From: Halomonas sp.
GTDB taxonomy: Bacteria; Pseudomonadota; Gammaproteobacteria; Pseudomonadales; Halomonadaceae
Assembly: GCF_029263665.1 (NCBI RefSeq)
Contig: NZ_JAJUFQ010000004.1
Coordinates: forward strand, 62,001 to 126,000
Reading direction: 5' to 3'
Length of the DNA stretch: 64,000 bases
The first letter of the stretch is position 1; each line of letters opens with the position of its first letter. The notes below the pieces were generated by a model. It worked only from the letters and a program-made list of their open reading frames with translations, did not search any database and was not told where the DNA came from. Below are positions 10,642 through 20,252 of the stretch, one piece after another. The translations under genes were made by a program, and so were the position numbers.

Positions 10642-11409
10642 CTAATGCACATCACGCCAATATTCACGCTTGAGCAGCCAGGTGATCACAATGAACACCA
10701 ACAGAAAGATCAGTACCTTCGGCCCTAGCGAACGGGCCTGCAAACGGGATGGCTCGCCCACATAAACCAGGAAGTTGGTGAGATCGAACATCGCCGCTTC
10801 GAAGTCTTGCGTGGACATGCTGCCGGGCGACACCACACTCAGGGTACTGCACTCCCCGCCCTGTGCATGCTCTCTTTCTTCTTCGGTGCAGGTCAGTTCC
10901 TGAACTCCTTGCAATTCCTCCAGTACATTGGGCATGCCCACCGCCGGAAAGACCACGTTATTGACACCAAAGGGACGCTCGGAATCACGATAGAAACCCA
11001 GCAAATACGAATAGATCCAGTCGGCTCCTCGCAGACGAGCCTCCAGCGTCAGATCAGGAGGTGCAACGCCGAACCAGGCCTCCGCGTCATCTTCTCGCAT
11101 CGCCCGGTGCATTTGGTCATTGAACCCCAATTGAGACGAGAACATCAGGTTATCCACCATCATGCCCTCGGGAATCCCAAGATCCTCGGAGGCTCGGGAA
11201 AAGCGCTGATACTCAAGGGAATGACAGCCCATGCAGTAATTGACGAACAACTTCATGCCGCGCTGCAACGATGCCTCGTCATCCAGGTCCGGCGTCATGT
11301 CATGGGTAGCGCCTTCGCCCGCGGCGATGGCAGACGACACCATGACGACTGACATGAGGGAACACGCAAGGGACAGGGCAATGGTCAGAATGAGTCGTTG
11401 TGTATTCAT
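10642..11409 (-). CDS. petC: Cytochrome c1, bc1 complex
   Basis: This is the membrane-anchored c-type haem subunit of ubiquinol-cytochrome c reductase. The 255-aa precursor has a Sec signal peptide (about 1-30), the haem motif CMGCH (59-63) and a single C-terminal anchor (VLIFLLVFIVITWLLKREYW). Residues such as FPAVGMPNVL are candidates for the Met ligand. I use the ATG at 11409, which overlaps the petB stop by one base (TGATG); an upstream in-frame start at 11502 lies inside petB. It is the last gene of petABC. Confidence 0.95.
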   Translation of the reverse strand: MNTQRLILTIALSLACSLMSVVMVSSAIAAGEGATHDMTPDLDDEASLQRGMKLFVNYCMGCHSLEYQRFSRASEDLGIPEGMMVDNLMFSSQLGFNDQMHRAMREDDAEAWFGVAPPDLTLEARLRGADWIYSYLLGFYRDSERPFGVNNVVFPAVGMPNVLEELQGVQELTCTEEEREHAQGGECSTLSVVSPGSMSTQDFEAAMFDLTNFLVYVGEPSRLQARSLGPKVLIFLLVFIVITWLLKREYWRDVH

Positions 11410-12668
11410 CAGCCAGTCACCCTTTCCGGAACAGGCTTGGTCTTCTCCAACCTGGTATAGAACGGCATCAGAATGAAGAAGGCGAAATAAACCAGGGTAC
11501 ACACTTGGGAAATCACTGTGCGCATTGCCGTTGGCGGCAAAACACCAAGCACTCCGAGCGTGATGAAGCTGATGACAAACAGCGCCAGCATGACCCGGGA
11601 GAACCAGCCCTTATAGCGCATCGAACGTACAGGCGATCGATCCAGCCAGGGAAGCACAAACAACACAGCAATGGCAGCCCCCATGGCCAACACACCGAGA
11701 AACTTGGCATCAAGGCCAAAGATGCTGAAGGTAACACCACGCAAGATGGCGTAGAAAGGTGTGAAATACCACACAGGAGCAATATGATCCGGAGTCTTCA
11801 ACTGGTTGGCCGGCTCGAAGTTTGGCGTCTCCAGGAAATAGCCGCCACCTTCAGGGAAATAGAAGATCACCACACAGAAGACAAAGAGAAAAACTGCCAC
11901 CCCGAACAGGTCCTTGACCGTGTAATAGGGATGAAAGGGAATCCCGTCCAGCGGATTACCCGCCTCATCACGCTTTTTCTTGATATCAATGCCATCCGGG
12001 TTGTTGGAGCCAACTTCGTGCAAGGCAATGATATGCAGCACCACCAGCGCCAGAATCACGATGGGTAACGCGACAACGTGCAAGGCAAAAAAGCGGTTCA
12101 GGGTAATGCCGGAAATCAGGTAATCCCCCCGGATCCACTGAGACAGATCCGGACCGATTCCAGGAATCGCTGAAAACAGCGAAATGATGACCTGGGCCCC
12201 CCAGTAGGACATCTGCCCCCAAGGCAGCAGATACCCCATGAAAGCCTCTGCCATCAAGGCCAGATAGATGGCCATGCCAAAGATCCACACCAACTCTCGC
12301 GGAGCCCGGTACGATCCATAGAGCAGCCCACGAAACATGTGCAGATAGACCACGATGAAGAAAGCCGAAGCGCCCGTGGAATGCATATAGCGGATCAACC
12401 ATCCCCATTCCACATCACGCATGATGTATTCGACAGAGTCGAAGGCCCCCTCGGCACTAGGGTTGAAACTCATGGTCAGCCAGATTCCGGTAATGATCTG
12501 ATTGACCAGCACCAGTAACGCGAGAGAACCAAAGAAATACCAGAAGTTGAAATTTTTCGGCGCGTAGTATTGTGTCAGGTGGTCGCGCAACATCTGGGTT
12601 GCCGGGAATCGATCGTCTATCCAGCGCATCATACCGCGCTCAGCTTTCGCTCTACGCTGATTAGCCAT
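11409..12668 (-). CDS. petB: Cytochrome b, bc1 complex
   Basis: Cytochrome b carries both b haems and the quinol sites of the bc1 complex in the inner membrane. The 419-aa protein has eight or so membrane segments. The paired haem ligands are visible as H96/H197 and H110/H212, and GYLLPWGQMSYWGA is the conserved Qo-side segment. The Qo motif reads PVWY (298-301) rather than the mitochondrial PEWY. It overlaps petA and petC by one base on each side, consistent with coupled translation of the three subunits. Confidence 0.97.
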   Translation of the reverse strand: MANQRRAKAERGMMRWIDDRFPATQMLRDHLTQYYAPKNFNFWYFFGSLALLVLVNQIITGIWLTMSFNPSAEGAFDSVEYIMRDVEWGWLIRYMHSTGASAFFIVVYLHMFRGLLYGSYRAPRELVWIFGMAIYLALMAEAFMGYLLPWGQMSYWGAQVIISLFSAIPGIGPDLSQWIRGDYLISGITLNRFFALHVVALPIVILALVVLHIIALHEVGSNNPDGIDIKKKRDEAGNPLDGIPFHPYYTVKDLFGVAVFLFVFCVVIFYFPEGGGYFLETPNFEPANQLKTPDHIAPVWYFTPFYAILRGVTFSIFGLDAKFLGVLAMGAAIAVLFVLPWLDRSPVRSMRYKGWFSRVMLALFVISFITLGVLGVLPPTAMRTVISQVCTLVYFAFFILMPFYTRLEKTKPVPERVTG

Positions 12669-13279
12669 CAGGCTCCCTCCCCGTCTTCACCGATCACAAT
12701 CACCGAGTCACCTTCGAAGTGATATGGCGGCACTTCGAGATTGATTGGCGCCGGCACATTACGGTACACCCGACCAGCCAGGTCGAAGCGCGATCCATGA
12801 CAAGGACAGAAGAACCCTCCAGGCCAGTTGCTGACCCCGACATCACTGGCATTGGGTTCAGGCTTGAATAGCGGTGAGCATCCCAGATGAGTACATAGGC
12901 CAACAAGTACCCCTATCTCAGGACGAATGGCGCGCATCGGCCCAGAGACATAGTCAGGCTGCTGTGGCTCAACAGACTCAGGGTCTGCGAGAATATCCCC
13001 GCCCAGATCCTCGGTGCGCTCAATCATCTCCGTGGTACGGCTCAGTATCCATACCGGCTTGCCGCGCCACTCCACCACGATGCGCTGCCCGGGCTCGAGC
13101 TTGGAAATATCCGCCCTGACTGGTGCTCCTGCCGCAAGCGCCCTGGCACTCGGCTGCCAGGACGACAGAAAAGGTACCGCTACGCCAACAGCACCCACGG
13201 TCCCGACGACCGTTGTCGCACTTACCAGGAACCGACGTCGAGCCCTGTCGACTCCCCGATTCACGTCATGCTCAGCCAT
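12668..13279 (-). CDS. petA: Rieske iron-sulfur subunit, bc1 complex
   Basis: This is the 2Fe-2S subunit of ubiquinol-cytochrome c reductase. The 203-aa protein has a twin-arginine signal (RARRRFL, 12-18) before a membrane anchor (about 20-40). The cluster ligands lie in CTHLGC (Cys129, His131, the disulphide Cys134) and CPCHGS (Cys158, Cys160, His161). It is the first gene of petABC; its leader contains three 16-bp tandem repeats 64 bp upstream of the start. Confidence 0.97.
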   Translation of the reverse strand: MAEHDVNRGVDRARRRFLVSATTVVGTVGAVGVAVPFLSSWQPSARALAAGAPVRADISKLEPGQRIVVEWRGKPVWILSRTTEMIERTEDLGGDILADPESVEPQQPDYVSGPMRAIRPEIGVLVGLCTHLGCSPLFKPEPNASDVGVSNWPGGFFCPCHGSRFDLAGRVYRNVPAPINLEVPPYHFEGDSVIVIGEDGEGA

Positions 13280-13342
13280 GCCCTGGTGCCTCCCATCGCC
13301 TCACTCCTCCTGGACCGCAGCTGTGCCGCGTGGCCACGCGCC

Positions 13343-13390
13343 CTTGTCGTTATTGCTGCTTGTCGTTATTGCTGCTTGTTGTTATTGCTG
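13343..13390. repeat. Three 16-bp tandem repeats in the petA leader
   Basis: CTTGTCGTTATTGCTG occurs at 13343-13358 and 13359-13374, then again with one change (C to T) at 13375-13390. It lies between rpsI and petA, upstream of petA on the minus strand. I see no protein-binding symmetry inside a unit. Confidence 0.9.
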
Positions 13391-13478
13391 GCTGCTCTTG
13401 TGAGTCCAGATATAAGACCCAAGTGCTTGTATCTTAGGCAAGCCTCATACGAACACACAAGGATGGTACCTAAACGAC

Positions 13479-13504
13479 AAAGCCCGGACCTAGGTCCGGG
13501 CTTT
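13479..13504 (-). terminator. Intrinsic terminator after rpsI
   Basis: A perfect 26-bp palindrome centred on CCTAGG (half-site AAAGCCCGGACCT) begins 25 nt after the rpsI stop. On the minus strand it ends in CTTTGTCGTTT. Confidence 0.85.
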
Positions 13505-13528
13505 GGAGATCGAAGCGGTAAAGAGCGA

Positions 13529-13918
13529 TTAACGCTTGGAGAACTGCGGGCGACGACGTGCCTTGCGCAGACCGACCTTCTTACGTTCGACTTGGCGCGC
13601 GTCACGAGTGACGTAGCCTGCATCACGCAGCGGCTTGCGGAAGTCTTCGTTGTATTCGATCAGTGCACGAGTGATACCGTGACGGATAGCACCGGCCTGG
13701 GCACTACCACCACCGCCCTTGACGGTGACATAGGCATCGAACTGCTCGAGCGTTTCAGTCAGCTCGAGAGGCTGACGAACCACCATACGGCCGGTTACAC
13801 GACCGAAGTATTCATTCAGCTCGCGACCGTTGACGACGATCTTGCCGGAACCCGGCTTCAGGAAAACGCGAGCGGTAGAGGTCTTGCGGCGACCGGTACC
13901 ATAATACTGCTGTGACAT
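13529..13918 (-). CDS. rpsI: 30S ribosomal protein S9
   Basis: S9 binds the 3' major domain of 16S rRNA, and its C-terminal tail reaches the P-site tRNA. The 129-aa sequence opens [19 protein letters not shown] and ends with the basic tail [15 protein letters not shown], both hallmarks of the family. It follows rplM by 13 bp, the standard rplM-rpsI pair, and precedes a strong terminator. Confidence 0.98.
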   Translation of the reverse strand: MSQQYYGTGRRKTSTARVFLKPGSGKIVVNGRELNEYFGRVTGRMVVRQPLELTETLEQFDAYVTVKGGGGSAQAGAIRHGITRALIEYNEDFRKPLRDAGYVTRDARQVERKKVGLRKARRRPQFSKR

Positions 13919-13931
13919 GGCCTGATTCCCC

Positions 13932-14360
13932 TTAGATGTTCAGTTCTTGCGGCTGCTGTGCAGCGTGCGGGTGCTCGGTGCCGGCATAGACCTTCAGCTT
14001 GGCGTGCATGGCACGACCCAGCGGGCCCTTCGGCAGCATGCCTTTCACAGCACCTTCGATGACACGCTCAGGAGCGTGAGCAATCAGCTGTTCGAAGCTC
14101 ATGGAACGCAGGCCACCCGGATAACCGGTATGACGGTGGTACATCTTGTCACTGGCCTTGTTGCCAGTCACCTTCACCTTCTCAGCATTGATCACGACGA
14201 TGTAATCGCCGGTATCGACATGAGGAGTGTACTCAGGCTTGTGCTTGCCGCGCAGGCGACGAGCAATTTCAGTGGCCAGACGACCGAGCGTCTTGTCCGC
14301 AGCATCGACGACATACCAGTCGCGCTGGACGGACTGCGGCTTAGCAGTGAACGTCTTCAT
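13932..14360 (-). CDS. rplM: 50S ribosomal protein L13
   Basis: L13 is an early-assembly 50S protein and, in E. coli, the autogenous repressor of its own operon. The 142-aa sequence shows [52 protein letters not shown] family blocks and the [21 protein letters not shown]-terminus. It is co-transcribed with rpsI. A leader of about 140 nt between the predicted promoter and the start leaves room for the autoregulatory structure known in E. coli. Confidence 0.98.
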   Translation of the reverse strand: MKTFTAKPQSVQRDWYVVDAADKTLGRLATEIARRLRGKHKPEYTPHVDTGDYIVVINAEKVKVTGNKASDKMYHRHTGYPGGLRSMSFEQLIAHAPERVIEGAVKGMLPKGPLGRAMHAKLKVYAGTEHPHAAQQPQELNI

Positions 14361-14405
14361 GGATGAATCACCAATTAGATATGTTGGATCCTGTCATCGG
14401 CCCGC

Positions 14406-14419
14406 TTCAGCATGCTGAA
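14406..14419. other. 14-bp palindrome in the rplM leader
   Basis: TTCAGCATGCTGAA is a perfect palindrome about 45 nt upstream of the rplM start and downstream of the predicted promoter. It could form a stem in the mRNA. L13 in E. coli is known to bind a structured leader, so this is a candidate feedback site. That is inference only. Confidence 0.45.
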
Positions 14420-14507
14420 AGAAGGTCGACATTGGATCATCCCTATTTTTCTTGGTTGTACCGGCGGTGATGACCACCACATCGGCACAACGGTCGAGCG
14501 AGCGCGC

Positions 14508-14537
14508 ATTCTACACGATAGGACAGCGCTACGTCAC
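14508..14537 (-). promoter_or_regulatory. Candidate sigma-70 promoter of rplM-rpsI
   Basis: On the minus strand GTGACG (14532-14537) and TAGAAT (14508-14513) are 18 nt apart, placing the start near 14500. The -10 box is good and the -35 box is moderate. Confidence 0.55.
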
Positions 14538-14557
14538 CCCCTTCACGGGGTTTATGC

Positions 14558-15730
14558 TCAAGGCTTGTGTGGCAACGCCAGATATTCTCTTGACTGCATT
14601 TCCTGCAGACGCGAAAGAGTGCGCTGGAATTCGAACTCCAGTGTTCCTCCGGAATAGAGCGCATCCGCCGACACCTCGGCCGACATCAACAACTTGACGC
14701 CACGATCATAGAACTCATCGACCAGGTTGATGAAACGACGAGCCCGATCATCAGTGGCACCACTCATGCGCAGCACCGATGACATCACCACAGTATGGAA
14801 TTCTCGTGCCAGCTCAATGTAGTCATTCTGACTCCTGGGACCGTCACATAGCTCCAGGAAATCGAACCACACCACATTTTCGTGCAGACGCACCGCGTGC
14901 AGTACGCGATGATTGACCTCCAATGCGACGCCCTTCTCTCCCGGATGCCCGGCGATCTCCCGAAAGCTACGCTCCAGCTCTCTGTTCGCTGCCTCATCCA
15001 GAGGCGTATGGTAGATCTGTGCACGCTCGAGAGCACGCAAGCGATAGTCCACGCCCGAGTCGACATTGACGACTTCACAATGGCGCTTCAGCAAGTCGAT
15101 GGCAGGCAGGAACCTTGCTCGCTGCAGGCCATCCTTATACAGGTCATCAGGAACGATGTTAGAAGTTGCCACCAGCACCACTCCCCGCTCGAACAGTGCT
15201 TCGAGCAGGTTAGCCAGGATCATGGCATCAGTGATGTCCTTGACGAAGAACTCATCGAAGCAGATGACTCGCGTCTCTTGAGCAAACTTGGCGGCAATGA
15301 GCTGCAAAGGGTTCTTCTCCCCTTTGCAGTGAGCCAGCTCGTTATGCACACGCTGCATGAAACGGTGGAAATGGGTACGCATCTTCTGGGGAAACGGCAG
15401 TGCTTCATAAAAGGTATCCACCAGATACGTCTTGCCACGACCGACCCCGCCCCAGAAGTACAGCCCGGAGATATCCGGTAGCCTGGGCTCCTGTCCGGCC
15501 TCCTGGCGCCCGAAGATACCTTTCACCTTGGACTTCCACCCGCGACTGTTCGCTATTGCAGGCTTGCGCACCGGAGCTGCAACCAATTGGTCATACAGAC
15601 GTTGTAGATGCTCGACAGCATTGGCCTGGGCCGCATCGTGATTGAAGTCTGGACGCTCCAGATCCCGACGGTAGCGTTGTATAGGGGTCAGAGGTCGACT
15701 AGTGCTCGGCGTGGTAGCGGTGGCAGTCAT
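14558..15730 (-). CDS. zapE: Cell division ATPase ZapE
   Basis: ZapE (YhcM, AFG1-like) is an AAA+ type ATPase that joins the divisome late and is needed under low oxygen or heat in E. coli. The 390-aa protein has the Walker A GGVGRGKTYLVD, HFHRFMQRVH, the Walker B-like ICFDEFFVKDITDAMIL and the sensor VATSNIVPDDLYKDGLQR. The ATG at 15730 has AGGA 6-7 nt upstream; a frame opening at 15811 is Ala-rich, unlike the family, and is rejected. It is divergent from zapG, another division-linked gene. Confidence 0.94.
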   Translation of the reverse strand: MTATATTPSTSRPLTPIQRYRRDLERPDFNHDAAQANAVEHLQRLYDQLVAAPVRKPAIANSRGWKSKVKGIFGRQEAGQEPRLPDISGLYFWGGVGRGKTYLVDTFYEALPFPQKMRTHFHRFMQRVHNELAHCKGEKNPLQLIAAKFAQETRVICFDEFFVKDITDAMILANLLEALFERGVVLVATSNIVPDDLYKDGLQRARFLPAIDLLKRHCEVVNVDSGVDYRLRALERAQIYHTPLDEAANRELERSFREIAGHPGEKGVALEVNHRVLHAVRLHENVVWFDFLELCDGPRSQNDYIELAREFHTVVMSSVLRMSGATDDRARRFINLVDEFYDRGVKLLMSAEVSADALYSGGTLEFEFQRTLSRLQEMQSREYLALPHKP

Positions 15731-15828
15731 GTACCATCCTGGCTGAGTCTGAATGAAGAAGGCCGTATTATACGCAGCTGCAGCAAAATGCGCAGCCGCA
15801 GCATGAAACACATTACACAGCGTGGCAT

Positions 15829-15859
15829 TTGACGCTCCGTAGGCGTCGCCCCCTATAAT
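15829..15859 (+). promoter_or_regulatory. Sigma-70 promoter of zapG (yhcB)
   Basis: TTGACG (15829-15834) and a consensus TATAAT (15854-15859) are separated by 19 nt. The spacing is long but both hexamers are excellent. The start would fall near 15866, about 50 nt before the GTG start codon. Confidence 0.7.
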
Positions 15860-15914
15860 GGAGCCCCGGCTTGACCGGCACTGCGGCTAGCGACTGGCAC
15901 TCAGGGAGACAATA

Positions 15915-16388
15915 GTGGAAGCAAGCAATATCAATGTGATTCTGGCAGCAGCCTGCCTGATCGCCGGCATCGGTATCGGCGCCCTAGGCTATCATCTGCT
16001 CAATGGCGGTGCTCGCAATGCTCAGAAGCTACGCCAGCGCCTCACAGAACGTGAACGCCAGATCGCCGAATGGAAAGATGGTGTCGATGAGCACTTTACC
16101 CAGATGGACACGCTGATTCAGCGCCTGCTGGAAGGTGGTCAGAATCTTCGCCAGCAACTGGACGAATCAGCCAAGCGTCTGGGCCGCGAAGGCTCTCCCA
16201 ACAAGGTGACACCCCCAGGGAACCTGCAGATAAGCAGCCTGACACCATCGAACGACGCCGCACAGGAAGATCTCAAGATTCCCCGCGATTATGCGGATGG
16301 CAACAGCGGCACACTTTCCGAAAATTACGGCCTGCGCAAAGAGGATGAAGACGATGATGAAGCATCCCCTCGCCCTCCGCGCTACTAA
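15915..16388 (+). CDS. zapG: Inner-membrane protein ZapG/YhcB (DUF1043)
   Basis: YhcB/ZapG is a bitopic inner-membrane protein linked to division and envelope growth. The 157-aa product has one N-terminal membrane helix (INVILAAACLIAGIGIGALGYHLL), a DUF1043 coiled coil (about 35-90, LRQRLTERERQIAEWKDGVD) and an acidic, disordered tail ending EDEDDDEASPRPPRY. It starts with GTG preceded by GGGAGA. The stop codon lies in a tandem-repeat tract in which later units carry a TGA and then a TAG at the equivalent place. Confidence 0.9.
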   Translation: MEASNINVILAAACLIAGIGIGALGYHLLNGGARNAQKLRQRLTERERQIAEWKDGVDEHFTQMDTLIQRLLEGGQNLRQQLDESAKRLGREGSPNKVTPPGNLQISSLTPSNDAAQEDLKIPRDYADGNSGTLSENYGLRKEDEDDDEASPRPPRY

Positions 16389-16437
16389 ACCCCACGCAAC
16401 TATGTTCCGCGCCACTGACTATGATCCGCGCCACTAG
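16377..16437. repeat. Degenerate tandem repeats across the zapG stop codon
   Basis: Unit B, CTATGTTCCGCGCCACTGA (16400-16418), and unit C, CTATGATCCGCGCCACTAG (16419-16437), match at 16 of 19 bases. The gene end CCGCGCTACTAA (16377-16388) matches the same core at 10 of 12. The three units end TAA, TGA and TAG, and the TGA is in frame with the real stop. Confidence 0.85.
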
Positions 16438-16477
16438 GCCCGTTTCTGCATAGACAAATCGCGACATACTCAACACC

Positions 16478-16508
16478 AGGCCTCACTCCATGGAACGGAG
16501 TGAGGCCT
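16478..16508. terminator. Hairpin between convergent zapG and the Nif3-family gene
   Basis: The arms AGGCCTCACTCC and GGAGTGAGGCCT form a perfect 12-bp stem with a 7-nt loop. There is no T run on either side. It is probably a transcription barrier for both genes, but not a canonical terminator. Confidence 0.55.
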
Positions 16509-16515
16509 GAATGTG

Positions 16516-17277
16516 TCAGGCAGGGTTGTCGATATCGACAAACCGATGCTCAACAGCAAAGCGCTCGGCCAGCCACTGCCCCAGAGCCTTCACCCCATAA
16601 CGCTCGGTCGCGTGATGCCCCGCCGCCAGATAGTGGATACCCATTTCGCGAGCCAGATGAGTCGTTCGTTCAGAAATTTCACCAGAGATAAAGGCATCTA
16701 CCCCCGCCTCCGCCGCCGCACTGATCATGTCCTGGGCCCCACCCGTGCACCAGGCAACCCGCTTCACATCCCCCAGGCCTGGCGCTTTGACCACGGTAGG
16801 CCTTCTGCCCAGCACACTGGTCACCTGATCCGATAGCGCTTCCAGAGAAACAGGGTGCTCAGGCCGGCCATGCCACAGCAACCCTTCACCCATGGGAGCA
16901 TCCAGGGTGCCTTCCACCTTCAATCCCAATTGCCGAGCTAACATGGCATTGTTGCCAAGTTCAGAGTGGGCATCCAGAGGCAGGTGATAGGCCAGCAAAT
17001 TGATATTGTGATTCAACAATGTCGCCAGTCGCTTGCGCTTCATGCCGGTGACAGCGACCGGCTCGTTCTTCCAGAAATATCCGTGATGCACCAGCACCAA
17101 ATCCGCCTGCCATGCCACGGCTTCGTCAAGCAAGGCCTGACATGCCGTCACCCCACTCAACACACGCTGGATACTGGGTTTACCAGAAACCTGCAGACCG
17201 TTCTCCGTATAGTCCCTGAAACGCGAGGAATCGAGCAGCGTGTCGCAGGCAGCAACCAGTTCTTTACAGTCGACCAT
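16516..17277 (-). CDS. ybgI: Nif3-like dinuclear metal-binding protein (YbgI family)
   Basis: This is a member of the Nif3/YbgI family, dinuclear-metal hexameric rings of unsettled enzymatic role. The 253-aa protein shows the metal-ligand segments VLVHHGYFWKNE, LLAYHLPLDAH and, near the end, FISGEISERTTHLAREMGIHYLAAGHHATERYG, which carry the expected His and Glu ligands. E. coli YbgI is 247 aa, so the ATG at 17277 fits better than the longer frame from 17328. It is a single gene convergent with zapG and divergent from the DegS-like protease. Confidence 0.9.
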   Translation of the reverse strand: MVDCKELVAACDTLLDSSRFRDYTENGLQVSGKPSIQRVLSGVTACQALLDEAVAWQADLVLVHHGYFWKNEPVAVTGMKRKRLATLLNHNINLLAYHLPLDAHSELGNNAMLARQLGLKVEGTLDAPMGEGLLWHGRPEHPVSLEALSDQVTSVLGRRPTVVKAPGLGDVKRVAWCTGGAQDMISAAAEAGVDAFISGEISERTTHLAREMGIHYLAAGHHATERYGVKALGQWLAERFAVEHRFVDIDNPA

Positions 17278-17440
17278 GATTCCATCCAAGAGCAAAAAGT
17301 GCAGGAAACCCAGGGTCCACTCAACCAAGTTTCCCTCCGGGAAGCAGCCATAACCTTCCAGGCAGTGTTACAATATCGCTCATTGTACTCGGCCCGTAAC
17401 AGGCCCGCGACACCGCCCCAGCGATAAGGACTCCCGCCGC

Positions 17441-18745
<1,305 letters not shown>

Positions 18746-18761
18746 CGATCAGCATGGAAAT

Positions 18762-18794
18762 GCAAGAGGCCCCGGCATAGACGGGGCCTCTTGC
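18762..18794. terminator. Hairpin between convergent degS-like and hisD
   Basis: The arms GCAAGAGGCCCCG and CGGGGCCTCTTGC form a perfect 13-bp stem with a 7-nt loop, 16 nt after the degS-like stop. No T run follows. It is a terminator-like barrier between convergent genes. Confidence 0.6.
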
Positions 18795-18816
18795 GTGATG
18801 ACGACTGACAGGCGGG

Positions 18817-18868
18817 TGCTACTCCCAGATTCCGCTCACTCCCTGATTCGTGCTTACTTCTTGATTCG
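18817..18868. repeat. Three tandem units across the hisD stop codon
   Basis: TGCTTACTTCTTGATTCG (18851-18868, containing the hisD stop) and CGCTCACTCCCTGATTCG (18833-18850) agree at 14 of 18 positions. A shorter third unit, TGCTACTCCCAGATTC, lies at 18817-18832. The 18-bp period keeps frame, so in the hisD direction the second unit holds an in-frame TGA where the first holds TAA. All four differences between the first two units are transitions. Confidence 0.85.
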
Positions 18869-20185
18869 ATATTCTGCCGAGCGAGCATGCGCCGTCAAGG
18901 ATTCCCCACGAGCCAGCACGGAGGCCGTCTTGCCCAGAACAGAAGCCCCCTCAGGAGAGCATTGGATGATCGAGGAACGCTTCTGGAAGTCGTACACCCC
19001 CAAAGGAGATGAGAAACGCGCCGTCCCAGAGGTCGGCAGGACATGGTTGGGGCCAGCACAGTAGTCCCCCAACGCTTCAGCGGTGTAACGCCCCATGAAG
19101 ATAGCACCAGCATGACGCACCTCGGGCAGCAGAGCTTCGGGATCCGCGACAGAAAGCTCCAGGTGCTCCGGGGCAATGCGGTTGACCAGCTCCATGGCCT
19201 CCGTCTGATCACGACAGGCGATCAATGCGCCACGCTCCACCAGAGACACTCGCGCAATAGGTTCACGCTCCAAGGTCGGCAGCAAGCGATCCATGGCTTT
19301 CTGTACCTCATCGAGGTGAGCCTCATCCCAACTGACCAGAATAGCCTGAGCATCCTGGTCATGCTCGGCCTGGGAGAACAGATCCATGGCCAGCCATTCG
19401 GGATCGGTCTGCCCGTCGGAAACTACCAGGATTTCCGATGGGCCAGCTATCATGTCGATGCCCACCTGGCCAAATACTGCACGCTTGGCCGTGGCGACAA
19501 AAATATTGCCAGGCCCCACGATCTTGTCGACTTTCGGCAATGTCTCGGTACCGTATGCCATCGCCGCCACTGCCTGGGCGCCACCTACGGTATAAACCTT
19601 TTCCACCCCGGCCAAGTGCGCCGCCGCCAGCACCAGTTCACTGACAACTCCACCCGGTGCAGGCACCACCATCACGATTTCGCGTACACCTGCCACATGA
19701 GCTGGCAAGGCATTCATCAGCACAGATGATGGGTATGCAGCCTTGCCGCCAGGTACATAGATGCCCGCACGGTCAATTGGCGTTACCTTCTGTCCCAGCA
19801 CCGTGCCATCCGCTTCGGTATACTGCCAAGACTCCGGTTTCTGGCGCTGATGGTACTCACGTATCCGCTCAGCGGCATGAGCCAATGCATCACGCTGCTG
19901 CTCCGGCAGCCCTGCAAAAGCCGCCTTGAGGCGCTCCTTGCCCAGCGTCAGTGCAGCCATGTCTGTCGCCTCGACCCGGTCAAAGCGACGGGTATACTCC
20001 AGCAACGCAGCATCACCCTGCTCACGCACTGCGATCACGATCTCGTCGACACTCTGTTGCACCGCCTTGTCAGACACACTTTCCCAGGCAAGCAATGCCG
20101 ACAGGCGTGCGTCAAAGCCTTCTTCCCAGGTAGACAGGCGAGTCATTGCAAGATCGTTGGAAACGGAGGCATTCATATTGGGCAT
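18854..20185 (-). CDS. hisD: Histidinol dehydrogenase HisD
   Basis: HisD catalyses the last two oxidations of histidine synthesis, L-histidinol to L-histidine, with NAD and zinc. The 443-aa protein has the family blocks [77 protein letters not shown] and PEHLEL, with [14 protein letters not shown] near the C-terminus. Start choice is uncertain between 20185 and the ATG at 20176. It follows hisG by about 54 bp. The rest of the histidine pathway is not in the window. Confidence 0.96.
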   Translation of the reverse strand: MPNMNASVSNDLAMTRLSTWEEGFDARLSALLAWESVSDKAVQQSVDEIVIAVREQGDAALLEYTRRFDRVEATDMAALTLGKERLKAAFAGLPEQQRDALAHAAERIREYHQRQKPESWQYTEADGTVLGQKVTPIDRAGIYVPGGKAAYPSSVLMNALPAHVAGVREIVMVVPAPGGVVSELVLAAAHLAGVEKVYTVGGAQAVAAMAYGTETLPKVDKIVGPGNIFVATAKRAVFGQVGIDMIAGPSEILVVSDGQTDPEWLAMDLFSQAEHDQDAQAILVSWDEAHLDEVQKAMDRLLPTLEREPIARVSLVERGALIACRDQTEAMELVNRIAPEHLELSVADPEALLPEVRHAGAIFMGRYTAEALGDYCAGPNHVLPTSGTARFSSPLGVYDFQKRSSIIQCSPEGASVLGKTASVLARGESLTAHARSAEYRIKK

Positions 20186-20218
20186 TACCTGTAATAATTC
20201 TTCTGTGTCCAGTAGTTC

Positions 20219-20252
20219 AGCATCAGGACTCCGCCAGGATCAGGTCTCGGCA
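20219..20252. repeat. Two 17-bp tandem units across the hisG stop codon
   Basis: AGCATCAGGACTCCGCC (20219-20235) and AGGATCAGGTCTCGGCA (20236-20252) match at 13 of 17 positions. The second contains the hisG stop (tca on the plus strand, 20240-20242); the first carries another TGA 17 nt further on. Confidence 0.65.

Noticed and set aside
13343..13390. Possible CRISPR or integron-type array
   Set aside because: The repeats are only 16 bp, directly adjacent with no spacers, and no cas or integrase gene is present.
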